Counted from the stretch's first letter, positions 1 through 7,961 are shown. The stretch: 36,983 nucleotides of DNA from an uncultured Sulfitobacter sp. (GCF_947497275.1 NZ_CANMFS010000016.1:1-36983); one strand, 5' to 3'. Notes: generated from the sequence alone by a model not told the origin. Program-made: numbers and translations.

Positions 1-208
1 TGCCAATCCTCCCGTTCACTACAGGAATTGAATCAGCGACTTGCCCTCGGATCAAGGAATAGTTTTTCAACAAAATCTCCGCTCTCCCGACCTTCATTCG
101 CCGACAATGCTACAAGATGGACGATTGGCCGGTTTGGTGGAGCTTCACCGCAGCGCTCGGCCTCGAGGCGAACGGCAGGTCAAGACCGAAAGCTGCGAAG
201 ACCACTTT

Positions 209-496
209 TCAATCATCCTTGATATTGCTCTCTTTATCAGAGGGCGGCTTTTGCAAGGCAGCCAAACGCTCCAGCGGGGCGGATTCGACGACCCGTTTCA
301 CGAGCTCCATATCAAGCCCAGTGCTTCTTGCTGATTGTTGGTAGGCACGCCATGATACAAATAAGGCTACGCAGCAGGCGATTATGCTCATGATTGATAC
401 GATTGCTTGGGGGCTCAGGAAAGTGTAAGTCTGTTCTGAGCCGTATACATGGTAATTTGCGATGTCGCCTTTCAGAATTACGCTGAGGTCAAGCAT
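209..496 (-). CDS. Small hypothetical membrane protein
   Basis: This 95-aa frame is not a family I recognise. A hydrophobic stretch at about residues 30-50 (SPQAIVSIMSIIACCVALFV) reads as one transmembrane helix. A charged C-terminal half of about 45 residues follows and ends in an acidic tail. The ATG overlaps the end of the upstream minus-strand gene by 19 nt, which suggests translational coupling and is the main reason to believe both frames. It lies in a degraded accessory patch beside a pseudogene and an IS remnant, so it may itself be a relic. I see nothing on either strand between 1 and 208. Confidence 0.42.
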   Translation of the reverse strand: MLDLSVILKGDIANYHVYGSEQTYTFLSPQAIVSIMSIIACCVALFVSWRAYQQSARSTGLDMELVKRVVESAPLERLAALQKPPSDKESNIKDD

Positions 497-897
497 CGTT
501 CAGCCCTGTAAAAAATCGATCTGTGCGCTTGGACTTCAGACGGGGTGAGCATAAGGGCGTTTGCGAGACCTACCCTGCCATGTAGCATTGAGCTCAGTTC
601 TTGCTGACTTGCAGTATCGCTCACACGATACCATCGGGTCGAAGTACGGGCCCAAGCACCCTCTGTGTCCAACCCACAAAGTCGAGACGTATTAATGAAC
701 TTACCGCGCAGTGCCGGGTGCCCAACCTGCGCGCCGACTAGGATCGCGCCCCCGTATTCTGGATCGAGAATGGCGGACCACGGGGAGACGGTTGGCGCTA
801 GATCAAATTCGGCAGGAGATAGCCACAATTTGCCACGCTCGAGAGAACGCCGCGACATGCGTGCTCGACTATCAGCCTCTTCCTGCACGACGCCCAA
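478..897 (-). CDS. Small hypothetical protein, DUF6634-like
   Basis: This is a frame of up to 139 aa. Its middle carries a pattern I associate with DUF6634 proteins of Rhodobacterales: a run ending in GHPALRG, then an INTSRLCGLD segment, then WARTSTRWYRV. The assignment is from memory of the family pattern, and no function is known. The frame opens at TTG (897); an in-frame ATG near 858 (MSRRSLERG) is an equally good start. Its 3' end overlaps the next minus-strand gene by 19 nt. Another minus frame (798-1004) overlaps the 5' part, so a frameshift near 850-900 that removed a longer N-terminus cannot be excluded. Confidence 0.45.
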   Translation of the reverse strand: MGVVQEEADSRARMSRRSLERGKLWLSPAEFDLAPTVSPWSAILDPEYGGAILVGAQVGHPALRGKFINTSRLCGLDTEGAWARTSTRWYRVSDTASQQELSSMLHGRVGLANALMLTPSEVQAHRSIFYRAERCLTSA

Positions 898-1083
898 TTC
901 TCTATTGGGAGACTAAGCCTTTCGCCCACGTCGACATACGGCATCCCCGGAGTAAGTTGTCCGAGCGCCTCATGAATTTTGGGTGGGATGGAGTCGGCTA
1001 CCACGTAGGAAGCGCCATCAGTAGCTGTGATTACGAGTGGATCGCATCGTTATATGGTCTCAAGAAGCATGAGGTCAGCAGCA

Positions 1084-1905
1084 TTAGGATCTACCCTGGC
1101 TCTCCCAAATGCCCGCGTCGATCAAATATTGGCTTTCTGACCGAAGGAACTCACGACAATATCCCACGCTCACGTTCCGGACGTCGGTTCGCCCAACCAT
1201 GGTGCGCAGCCGGCGATGTGAATGTCCAAAAAACCAAGCGGCGGGAGCAAACCTGCCAATAAGGTCTGATAGGTCAGAGTGGAATGCGAGTGTCAGACCA
1301 TCCACAGGCCCTGCGACCGACAAATGCGGCCCGTGATGGGTCGCGACAACCGTGCAACCTGTCTCCCCGCCAGGGTGGGTGGACATCAACCTGCTCTCAA
1401 GCCATTCACGATGTTCGCGGTGAGCGGCAAGCGGCAAGCGTGTCCGCAGGCTCTATTTCCCTCGCTGAAGATTGCCACGTGATCCCGCCCCCCTCATCCG
1501 AACCTGCGGGGGGATCAACCCATATATGGGAGTAGTCCCGCATGACGCTTCCAGCGATGGCCATCGCTGTTTCAGTATCCCTCAATAGATCAAAGTCCGT
1601 CCACACCGTGCAACATAGGATGCGGGTGTCGCCGTGGTGCAATTCTTCTTTCTGCACGTAATGTGCGCCGACAGAACGTGTGTGTTTAGCAAGGAGCTGG
1701 TCATCCGAAAGAGTGCCGCCGTAATAGTCATGGTTTCCGGGCATCACATAGATGCGTTCTGGCGGTACATGCGGCGTCAGTTGGGCAAGCCCCGGATCCA
1801 CCTAGGCGCAGGTCCATCCGTGAGATCCCCGGCTATGATTAGCGCATCGAGCGTGTCGTTCACGATGGCATGCAGGTCCAAAATGCCTGTGGCGGACCCC
1901 GTCAT
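1084..1905 (-). pseudogene. Metallophosphoesterase, frameshifted and N-terminally truncated
   Basis: Three minus-strand frames together rebuild most of a calcineurin-like metallophosphoesterase. In order they show GDLTDG, MPGNHDYYGG, a THHGPH block and GHSH, the metal-binding motifs of the fold, all undamaged. The first frame (1905 to about 1790) carries the GDLTDG block. A one-base loss near 1785-1795 shifts it into the second (1801-1406). A perfect 7-bp tandem duplication at 1424-1437 then shifts it into the third (1437-1084). Removing one copy of that repeat restores an uninterrupted reading (DTLAAHREHREWLESRL). The N-terminus abuts the IS3 remnant, so the usual start and first metal ligands are missing. 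It is very likely non-functional. Confidence 0.75.
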
Positions 1906-2240
1906 TCGATGATTTGGTTCAGGCTCCTGACAACCCTCTCGGCAGGCAGCGAAAAGTCCACCTCGATGGATAGACCTTCGCGGTTGAAGTCATCCAACAC
2001 ATTCAGCCCAAAGCCCCAGCTGCGCTTGCTCGCCATCAGACGCTCAAGCCAATGCGCGATCTCTTCGTTCTCGTCGCTCAAAACGGAGCTATAGCGATAG
2101 CACGTCTCGCTGATCTAAACGTCCGGCATGCAAGTGCGATGCTGACCCCATTCTGCACGACCGCATTCATGGCCATCTCTCGCCTTCGAAACGGCCTTAA
2201 CGCTTTTTTCCAAGAGCCTCCTTCAGCAGGTCGTTCTGCA
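1902..2240 (-). pseudogene. IS3-family transposase OrfB fragment
   Basis: Read in the -1 frame from the end of orfA, this gives the OrfB N-terminus (RRREMAMNAVVQNGVSIALA, then CRTF). One base is missing near 2115, and the reading resumes as ISETCYRYSSVLSDENEEI and on to KRSWGFGL. It then jumps directly to NVLDDFNREGLSIEVDFSLP, which in intact family members lies roughly 80 residues further on. About 240 bp of the integrase domain have therefore been deleted in frame. The fragment ends at a stop right after NQIIE, where intact OrfB has W and continues for about 100 residues. The catalytic DDE set is incomplete. Confidence 0.72.
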
Positions 2241-2470
2241 TACTCATCTCAGCATACATGCGCTTCAGTCGACGGTTCTCTTCGGCCATATCCCTCATCT
2301 CTGACATCAAAGACGAAAGACGCATCCATTCCGCCGAACTTCGCACGCCACTTGTAAAAGCTGGCGTTGCTCACCCCATGCTCGCGGCATAGCTCAGCGA
2401 CCGGCACGCCACCCTCCGCCTGCTTCAGGATCGACATGATCTGCGCATCGCTAAATCGTCCGTTCTTCAT
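2197..2470 (-). pseudogene. IS3-family transposase OrfA, frameshifted
   Basis: The first 50 codons give a clear IS3-family OrfA helix-turn-helix (FSDAQIMSILKQAEGGVPVA, then ELCREHGVSNASFYKWRAK and FGGMD). After GGMDAS the frame breaks at a perfect 7-bp tandem repeat, positions 2309-2315 and 2316-2322. Deleting one copy restores the expected leucine-zipper region (LMSEMRDMAEENRRLKRM and onward to LLKEALGKKR) and a stop at 2197-2199. OrfA normally binds the IS ends and, with OrfB, forms the transposase. The frame as present stops early, at 2249, and cannot make the zipper. Confidence 0.8.
2203..2209 (-). promoter_or_regulatory. Relic -1 programmed frameshift site (A6G)
   Basis: On the minus strand the bases read A AAA AAG within the last codons of orfA (gga aaa aag cgt taa). 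This is the classic slippery heptamer of IS3-family elements, and the orfB reading lies in the -1 frame from it. It still joins the two frames correctly although both genes are dead. Confidence 0.55.
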
Positions 2471-2541
2471 CGTAAATGTCCTCAGTCATCTTGCCGAGAA
2501 AACTCTACCTTTGAACACCACTACTTTTAGGGGGATTACCA

Positions 2542-2758
2542 AACCGGGTCCGCCCCTATTGCCGGGAGGCTTATCGGCAGCCCTGCGATTTGGCGTGACG
2601 TATTCCATGCGATGGGAGCTTTGAAAAACACAGACCTGTCGGGCGACACGCGGCGGGTCTGTGGCACCGTTCGGGAAACTGATGTAGTCGAGCGTGGATT
2701 AGGCCGCCGTAATTCCGGGTCCTTCAATCCGTAAGCTGCCGAGGTCTCGGATGACAGA
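2542..2758. other. Stretch between IS end and SH3-domain gene
   Basis: No complete gene is visible. One plus-strand frame from about 2560 to 2731 reads without a stop and looks mildly coding (AIWRDVFHAMGALKNTDLSG), but it has no start and no family I can name. It may be the severed 3' end of a gene interrupted by the IS. There is no clear terminator for the SH3-domain gene. Confidence 0.25.
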
Positions 2759-3085
2759 CTATCCTGCCCATCGCCCCAGCCAGTTGCCATGGACCCAGCC
2801 TTTGCGGCGGGGATTGCCGTAATAGACGCCCCACCAGTTTCCTTTCTGGGCACACGGGCGAACGCCGTCACCGTTGTGAAGTTCGTCGATCTTGCGGTGA
2901 TTCGTCCCCGGACCCGAGCGGACGGCCAGAAAGCCATCTCCGTTGGGTTGAAGACCTTGAACCGTGGCTCCGAGGCATCCGGCGGCCTGATCATCCTCAA
3001 CAATCCGGAAATCAACATCCAGCTGTTGTGCTGACAGTGGCGTGCACGATAGCGCAATCATCGTGGTGACAACATACTTCATCAT
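2759..3085 (-). CDS. Secreted SH3-domain protein
   Basis: A 108-aa protein with a signal peptide (about residues 1-19, cleavage near LSA-QQ) followed by one bacterial SH3 domain (about residues 50-105: FLAVRSGPGTNHRKIDELHN and then WWGVYY...KGWVHGNWL). Such SH3b domains usually bind peptidoglycan or other envelope polymers in the periplasm, and this one has no enzymatic domain. The start is well supported: AAGGAGG lies about 8 nt before ATGATG. Two cysteines (in AAGCLG and RPCAQ) could form a disulfide after export. It is divergent from the epimerase gene, and a link to the EPS locus is only positional. Confidence 0.82.
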   Translation of the reverse strand: MMKYVVTTMIALSCTPLSAQQLDVDFRIVEDDQAAGCLGATVQGLQPNGDGFLAVRSGPGTNHRKIDELHNGDGVRPCAQKGNWWGVYYGNPRRKGWVHGNWLGRWAG

Positions 3086-3397
3086 TATAATATCCTCCTT
3101 TTGAAATCCGAAGCCACATTACACTTCCGGCTCATCACCTACAACAATGTTGCCCGCCGGGGGCTTGGTGGTGGGTCTGGCATGTCCATGTTCAAGTGCC
3201 CGATTGTTCTGATGCTGTGGACTGCCTTTGCGGGCGCGAGGCCCGTACCGGACGGAATGCGCCAAATTTGGCAGCGGGTGTTAAACAGGTGCTTTGGTCC
3301 GTTTATTGTTGAGACAAAAACACCACCCGTTGTAGGCTTGGCCCGAACACGTTCCACCGAGAACACCGCAGCGCCTTGTACGGCAAAGGAAATTCCC
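3086..3397. promoter_or_regulatory. Divergent intergenic region, SH3 gene / epimerase
   Basis: This stretch separates two divergent genes. The plus frame stays open through it from 3101 but encodes no recognisable domain, and the epimerase fold starts only at 3398, so I treat it as untranslated. A weak sigma70-like pair for the epimerase is TTGAGA (3309-3314), 18 nt, TAGGCT (3333-3338). For the minus gene, TTGTAG and TAATGT about 17 nt apart near 3118-3147 are possible but poor. No terminator or operator stands out. Confidence 0.3.
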
Positions 3398-4408
3398 ATG
3401 ACAACCGCGCTTGTTACCGGATCCTCCGGCTTTATCGGATACTTCGTCTGCCGCGCGCTGCTCGACGAGGGATGGCAGGTTGTCGGTGTCGACAGCATGA
3501 ACGACTACTATGACGTGAACCTGAAGCAGGCCCGGCTTGACCGGCTGACCCCCTCCGCTGAATTCACACAAACCAAGGCAACGATCGAAACCCCCGGTCT
3601 GCTTCTGGACCTGTTTGACCGGTATCGGCCCGACGTGGTTGTCCACCTCGCGGCGCAGGCGGGGGTTCGGTATTCGATAGAGAACCCGGCGGCCTATTTC
3701 GAGGCAAATCTCGGCGGCACGTTCCAACTGCTCGAAGCCGCCCGCGCGCATCCGCCGCGCCACATGGTGATGGCATCGAGTTCATCGGCCTACGGCGCCA
3801 ATACGCAGATGCCGTACCACGAGAACATGAAGGCGGATCACCAGATGTCGCTTTATGCCGCGACCAAGAAAGCGACCGAGAACATTGCGCACAGCTACGC
3901 GCATCTGTTCGGGTTGCCGATCACGATGTTTCGTTTTTTCACGGTCTACGGTCCATGGGGCCGGCCCGACATGGCACCGCACAAGTTTACGTCGGCCATC
4001 CTCGAAGGCCGCGAGATCAGTGTCTATAACCATGGGGATATGCGGCGCGACTTTACCTATATTGCCGATCTGGTGCAGGCGGTCCGACTGCTCGTCGACG
4101 CGGTACCCAACCATACCACCCAACACGGCAGCATCGCGGGCGACAGCCTGTCACCCGTCGCGCCATTCCGTGTGGTCAATATCGGCAATTCCGACACCGT
4201 GCCGCTGCTCGATTTCATCGCGGCCATCGAAGAGGCGACGGGCAAGACCGCGAAACAGAAACTCATGCCGATGCAGCCGGGGGACGTACCGGCCACCTGG
4301 GCGGACGCGAGCCTGCTGAAAGCCCTGACAGGCTATGTCCCGCAAACGGATGTGGCATCGGGCGTGGCGCAGTTCGTCGCATGGTACCGTGAATATTACA
4401 AGATATAG
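3398..4408 (+). CDS. UDP-glucuronate 4-epimerase (extended SDR family)
   Basis: A 336-aa NAD-dependent epimerase that interconverts UDP-glucuronate and UDP-galacturonate in the cytoplasm, supplying a uronic acid donor. The Rossmann motif TGSSGFIG is at residues 8-15, the SSSSAYG block near 127, and the catalytic Tyr153 and Lys157 lie in YAATK. The RFFTVYGPWGRPDMA stretch and the early NDYYDVNLKQARL motif point to the glucuronate rather than the glucose epimerase subgroup. The ATG at 3398 was chosen over the longer open frame from 3101 because AAAGGA lies 7 nt upstream and the family starts directly at the Rossmann strand. It heads a plus-strand block with the acyltransferase and is consistent with a uronic acid in the polysaccharide. 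Confidence 0.9.
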   Translation: MTTALVTGSSGFIGYFVCRALLDEGWQVVGVDSMNDYYDVNLKQARLDRLTPSAEFTQTKATIETPGLLLDLFDRYRPDVVVHLAAQAGVRYSIENPAAYFEANLGGTFQLLEAARAHPPRHMVMASSSSAYGANTQMPYHENMKADHQMSLYAATKKATENIAHSYAHLFGLPITMFRFFTVYGPWGRPDMAPHKFTSAILEGREISVYNHGDMRRDFTYIADLVQAVRLLVDAVPNHTTQHGSIAGDSLSPVAPFRVVNIGNSDTVPLLDFIAAIEEATGKTAKQKLMPMQPGDVPATWADASLLKALTGYVPQTDVASGVAQFVAWYREYYKI

Positions 4409-4567
4409 CGACCGGACCCGACCCTGTGAAATGCCGTTGGCCGTGCCGTGCCAGCCGGAGCGTCAGGCCCCCTTCGGCGATCCGCGCCTTACCGCGCTAC
4501 GCGAAAGTCGATAGCGCAATCATGCAACCGGTCCGCCCGAGGATTTCGCATATCTGCCAGCCAGCGA

Positions 4568-4597
4568 TTGACACAAACCCCGTCGGGGCGTGATACT
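4568..4597 (+). promoter_or_regulatory. Sigma70-like promoter with palindromic spacer
   Basis: TTGACA (4568-4573), an 18-nt spacer, then GATACT (4592-4597): the best housekeeping-type promoter in the window. The spacer holds the perfect inverted repeat CCCCG-T-CGGGG (4578-4588), which could be an operator. The acyltransferase start lies about 75 nt downstream of the expected transcription start. The rest of the 4409-4679 gap shows nothing else clear. Confidence 0.5.
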
Positions 4598-4679
4598 CAA
4601 CCGCATTTAAGGTGGGTCCAGGCGGGTATTGTTCCGCGCTGGTTTTTTCAAAGACGACTTATTGGAAGGTGGCTCGAAC

Positions 4680-6659
4680 GTGCAGTATCGAGCGGAAATA
4701 GACGGTTTGCGTGCGCTCGCGGTGGTGCCGGTGATGCTGTTCCACGCCGACGTTGCGCTGTTTGGTGGCGGATTCGTCGGTGTCGATGTGTTCTTCGTCA
4801 TCTCCGGCTATCTGATCACCACTCTCATCGCGCAGGATCTTTCGCGGGGCCGGTTCAGCATAGTCGACTTTTACCAGCGCCGCGCGCGGCGCATCCTGCC
4901 CGCGCTCTGCGTCGTTGTCCTTGCTACCGTGCCTTTCGCGTGGGCGATCCTGCTGCCGCGCGATCTGCTGGATTTCGCACAGAGCGTGCTGGCTACTGCA
5001 ACGTTCTCCTCCAACATCCTGTTCTGGAGAGAAAGCGGCTATTTCGGAACGCAGGCGGATCTTAAACCGCTTCTTCACACCTGGAGCCTTGCGGTCGAAG
5101 AGCAATACTACATTCTCTTTCCCCTCTTCATGGTGGCGGTCTGGTGGCGGGGCCTGCGCGCGGTGGCGCTTGCGCTGACGGTGCTATTCGCGGTCAGCTT
5201 CGCGGGATCAGTCTGGGGGTCATCGGTCAAGCCATCGGCGGCCTTCTACCTTCTGCCAAGCCGGGGGTGGGAGCTTCTTGCCGGTGCCTTTGCCGCGCTC
5301 TGGCTTGGCAGCCGCGAAATGCGTACCTACCCGATCTCGGGCGCGCTGGCGCTGGCTGGGATCGGCATGATTGTCCTTGCGGTCTTTGCTTTCGACGCGA
5401 CCACCCCGTTTCCGGGGATTGCCGCGCTCTTGCCCGTCATGGGCAGCGTGATGATTGTTCTGTTTGCGGGACCCGCAACATGGGTGGGGCGCGTACTGGC
5501 GTGGCGTCCGCTCGTCGGAATCGGACTAATTTCCTACAGCGCCTATCTGTGGCACCAGCCGATCCTGGCACTGGTGAAGTACCGTACTATTGATCACCTG
5601 GGTCCTGTGGCGGTGACGGCGTGCCTGATGCTGACCCTCGCGCTGGCTTGGGCCAGCTGGGCCTGGGTGGAGCGGCCGTTCCGCGACCGGGGCCGTCTGC
5701 CGGGTACCCGCGTGCTTTGGGCCGGAGGGGCGTTATTGGCCGCGATGGCGGTCGTTGGCGCGGTCGGAACGTGGCAGCCATTTGGCATCGGCGGCAGCGT
5801 CCGTCCGGCGCTATATACCTCTGACGTGCGTGTGGGTTTGCGCAACATGGACCAGTTCGCGCAGGGGATCGAGGGCCCGAGTATCGTGATCTGGGGCGAC
5901 AGCTTCGCCGATGCGCTGACGCTCACACTTGGCACGCATTTGAATGACGCGGATTTGCCGATGCACGGGTTGATCAAACGTTCCTGCCCCTCGTTGTTGG
6001 GCACGCAGCGCAACGACGCCCAGCGCCTTGGCCGGGATTTTGCCGCCGATTGCGAGCGGCACAACACCGCCGCACTTGCCCGGCTTGACGAACTACAACC
6101 GTCGCACGTGGTTCTGACTTCGGCCTATTCGTGGTATATGGCCGCCCGCAACGATGCGGATGAACCCATCCTGCGCGCGCCGGACGCGCCGGATACGCCC
6201 GCCGGACAGGTTGTCGCCGACAGCCTCGTGCACACCGCCATGCGGATCAGCGACCTCGGAATCGTGCCGGTCGTCGTCTTGCCGCACCCGATGGTCGAAA
6301 GGTTCAATGAAATCGTTCGGACCGGCGCCTATCGCCGCGACCCCGTCACGGTGGACAGCGAGGCCGCCCGACGTGATGCGGATTTTCTGGCCGACCGGCT
6401 CGACACCGCCCTGGGCGATACGGTCACAGTGGTTCATGCTGCCGATCTGCTCTGTGCACCGGACACGCCCGCCTGCCCTGTGTTTTCACCTGAAGGTAAA
6501 ACTCCGTTTCTGTGGTACGATGGCCAGCATCTTTCACAGTTCGGTGCAAAGCGTATCGCGCCGTCGATCGTGACCGCGATCAGGGCGCGCCCCGCCCTGC
6601 CGGACAGTTTCGAAGGCCGCTCCGGTGACACCTCGCGGCGCAGTCAAAACATGGAGTAA
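4680..6659 (+). CDS. OafA-type acyltransferase with C-terminal SGNH domain
   Basis: A 659-aa two-part membrane enzyme that transfers acyl (usually acetyl) groups to surface polysaccharides. Residues 1-350 are an acyltransferase-3 domain with about ten membrane segments: the conserved His22 (VMLFHAD), GGFVGVDVFFVISGYLIT and FYQRRARRILPAL. Residues about 395-645 are a periplasmic SGNH domain with WGDSFAD (Asp407, Ser408) and a terminal DGQHLS (Asp614, His617). The GTG at 4680 has GGAAGG about 10 nt upstream and places QYRAEIDGLRALAV at the N-terminus as in the family. A TTG at 4629 would add 17 residues. This architecture is typical of O-antigen acetylases. Here it probably acetylates the EPS repeat. 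It is convergent with the polymerase gene, 27 nt away. Confidence 0.9.
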   Translation: MQYRAEIDGLRALAVVPVMLFHADVALFGGGFVGVDVFFVISGYLITTLIAQDLSRGRFSIVDFYQRRARRILPALCVVVLATVPFAWAILLPRDLLDFAQSVLATATFSSNILFWRESGYFGTQADLKPLLHTWSLAVEEQYYILFPLFMVAVWWRGLRAVALALTVLFAVSFAGSVWGSSVKPSAAFYLLPSRGWELLAGAFAALWLGSREMRTYPISGALALAGIGMIVLAVFAFDATTPFPGIAALLPVMGSVMIVLFAGPATWVGRVLAWRPLVGIGLISYSAYLWHQPILALVKYRTIDHLGPVAVTACLMLTLALAWASWAWVERPFRDRGRLPGTRVLWAGGALLAAMAVVGAVGTWQPFGIGGSVRPALYTSDVRVGLRNMDQFAQGIEGPSIVIWGDSFADALTLTLGTHLNDADLPMHGLIKRSCPSLLGTQRNDAQRLGRDFAADCERHNTAALARLDELQPSHVVLTSAYSWYMAARNDADEPILRAPDAPDTPAGQVVADSLVHTAMRISDLGIVPVVVLPHPMVERFNEIVRTGAYRRDPVTVDSEAARRDADFLADRLDTALGDTVTVVHAADLLCAPDTPACPVFSPEGKTPFLWYDGQHLSQFGAKRIAPSIVTAIRARPALPDSFEGRSGDTSRRSQNME

Positions 6660-6686
6660 CCCGCAGCGGCCTCGGCGGGCGGATTT

Positions 6687-7961
6687 CTAGTCATATGCCC
6701 GTTCACGCTGCCGCCCCCGTATCTGGCGCATGAGGCCCAACGCACCGATCCAGAGCAACATGTGAAACAGCACGAAAGGCTTGTAGAAATCCGCCTCGGC
6801 AAAGATGCGGATGGTGACGGCGGCGCTCTGGCACAGAAAGAAAATTGCCGGCATCGTGCCCAGCGTCAGCGCGCCGCGCACCGTCCAACCGAGCGCCCAG
6901 ACCATCGCCAGAAGCGTCATGCCAAGCCCGATCAGCCCCTGATGCACTGCGATCTCGTAAAAGCTGTTGTGAAAATTGAAGGTGGTGCGCGAGCCCTTGT
7001 AGAATTCGGCGTGGATCTTTCGAACCAGCGGAGAGTCTTCGTAGCGCCAGAATCCACCGGACCCGACACCCAGATACGGCTCCTCGCGGATCTGGTCTTC
7101 GGCATAGTTCCACAGCACCGTGCGTCCCGTCAGCGACCGGTCTTTGCCAAGCGCGTCCAGGACGGAGCCGATCACATCGCCAAGCGGATCGGCCAGCACC
7201 CAGGCCGCCAGGGCACTGATCACCGCCAAGGCGATGCAGATCGCGGCGAGCCGCAGCGGACGCAACCACTGGCCCAGCAGAACCAGCGCCGCCACCAGCA
7301 TCCCGCCCCCCGTGGCGACTGCCAGCACCAGAGCGGTTGCGGATTGGCTTTTGACGATGAGGAACAGACTGAGCGCCGCAAGCGCCATGCCGATGGCACG
7401 GATCAAGCGCGGCGCGCCGCCGTCCAGGGTAACGGCCACGGCCACGGCCCACAGGATCACCATGTTCGTACCCAGCATGTTCTTGTGCGGGAACAGACCC
7501 GGCACCATCTTTCCCGTTCCCAGCCCATAGAGCAGATTGAGCACCGCAACCGTGCCCGTCGCGGCAAGCACCGCATAGAGGATCTGCCGCGGCTCCAACG
7601 ACAGCACGATCACATAGCAGATCACCATGGTCAGCATCAGATAAACCGACGTCTTGAACGCGATCAGCGGCTCCACCGCCCAGAGCGGCGAGATCACACA
7701 CCACAGGGGCAACATCATGATCGGCAGTGAACGCGCCATGAGCCATGCGATCTCGTCCCGGCGCTGCCACGCGCGCAGCGCAAAATAGAGAGCGAGCGGA
7801 TACAGCAAAAGCTCATCTCCGCGAAACTGCACGAACGTCACGAGGAACCACAATGTCATCGCGACAACGTCGCAACGCCTTGCCGTGATCCTTAGACGCA
7901 GACCTCCGTTTGCCGCGACCCCGTCGAGGTAGTCTGCATGAATTTCGGTCGTGCTCATCAT
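6687..7961 (-). CDS. exoQ: O-antigen ligase/polymerase family membrane protein (ExoQ-like)
   Basis: A 424-aa polytopic protein with about ten hydrophobic segments and a large periplasmic loop (about residues 270-340) containing SLTGRTVLW, GVGSGGFWRYED and FHNSFYEIAVHQGLIGLG. These are hallmarks of the Wzy_C family, which includes O-antigen ligases and ExoQ, the succinoglycan polymerase. In this EPS setting the polymerase role, joining lipid-linked repeats in the periplasm, is the likeliest, although sequence alone does not separate ligase from polymerase. The name is therefore by context. Two start codons in tandem (7961, 7958) are possible, with a weak GAAG upstream. It stands alone on the minus strand, divergent from the 8156 gene. 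Confidence 0.8.
   Translation of the reverse strand: MMSTTEIHADYLDGVAANGGLRLRITARRCDVVAMTLWFLVTFVQFRGDELLLYPLALYFALRAWQRRDEIAWLMARSLPIMMLPLWCVISPLWAVEPLIAFKTSVYLMLTMVICYVIVLSLEPRQILYAVLAATGTVAVLNLLYGLGTGKMVPGLFPHKNMLGTNMVILWAVAVAVTLDGGAPRLIRAIGMALAALSLFLIVKSQSATALVLAVATGGGMLVAALVLLGQWLRPLRLAAICIALAVISALAAWVLADPLGDVIGSVLDALGKDRSLTGRTVLWNYAEDQIREEPYLGVGSGGFWRYEDSPLVRKIHAEFYKGSRTTFNFHNSFYEIAVHQGLIGLGMTLLAMVWALGWTVRGALTLGTMPAIFFLCQSAAVTIRIFAEADFYKPFVLFHMLLWIGALGLMRQIRGRQRERAYD

Larger units (their letters stand above)
1902..2541 (-). mobile_element. IS3-family insertion sequence remnant
   Basis: A left-end piece of an IS3-family element: orfA (2470 to 2197), a slippery A6G overlap, and an N-terminal fragment of orfB that stops at 1902. 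Positions 2518-2541, read on the minus strand, look like the terminal inverted repeat (TGGTAATCCCCCT...). There is about 50 bp between it and the orfA start. The right end and most of orfB (integrase core) are gone, so no matching terminal repeat is visible. The element is dead: orfA carries a 7-bp insertion, orfB a one-base loss plus a large internal deletion. It ends directly against the metallophosphoesterase remnant, which suggests a deletion joined the two. Confidence 0.8.

Noticed and set aside
798..1050. Minus-strand frame with a mildly coding look (VITATDGASYVVADSIPPKI)
   Set aside because: It has no family match I can name, no clear start, and its 3' half overlaps the better-supported 478-897 gene in another frame. 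It may be a frameshifted N-terminus of that gene, but I could not show this.
711..1262. 183-aa plus-strand frame over the left patch
   Set aside because: It lies antisense to the DUF6634-like gene and the metallophosphoesterase remnant, both of which show family motifs, and it contains none itself.
3101..3397. 99-codon extension of the epimerase frame
   Set aside because: No domain, Cys/Arg-rich and irregular. The ATG at 3398 has a good ribosome site and fits the family start.
6660..6686. GC-rich hairpin between the convergent acyltransferase and ExoQ-like genes
   Set aside because: A 5-bp CCCGC/GCGGG stem with a loose loop and only a short T-tract is too weak to call an intrinsic terminator.
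6762..7730. 322-aa plus-strand frame opposite the ExoQ-like gene
   Set aside because: The translation is His/Arg/Gln-rich, with no hydrophobic or motif structure, as expected for the antisense of a high-GC membrane protein gene.
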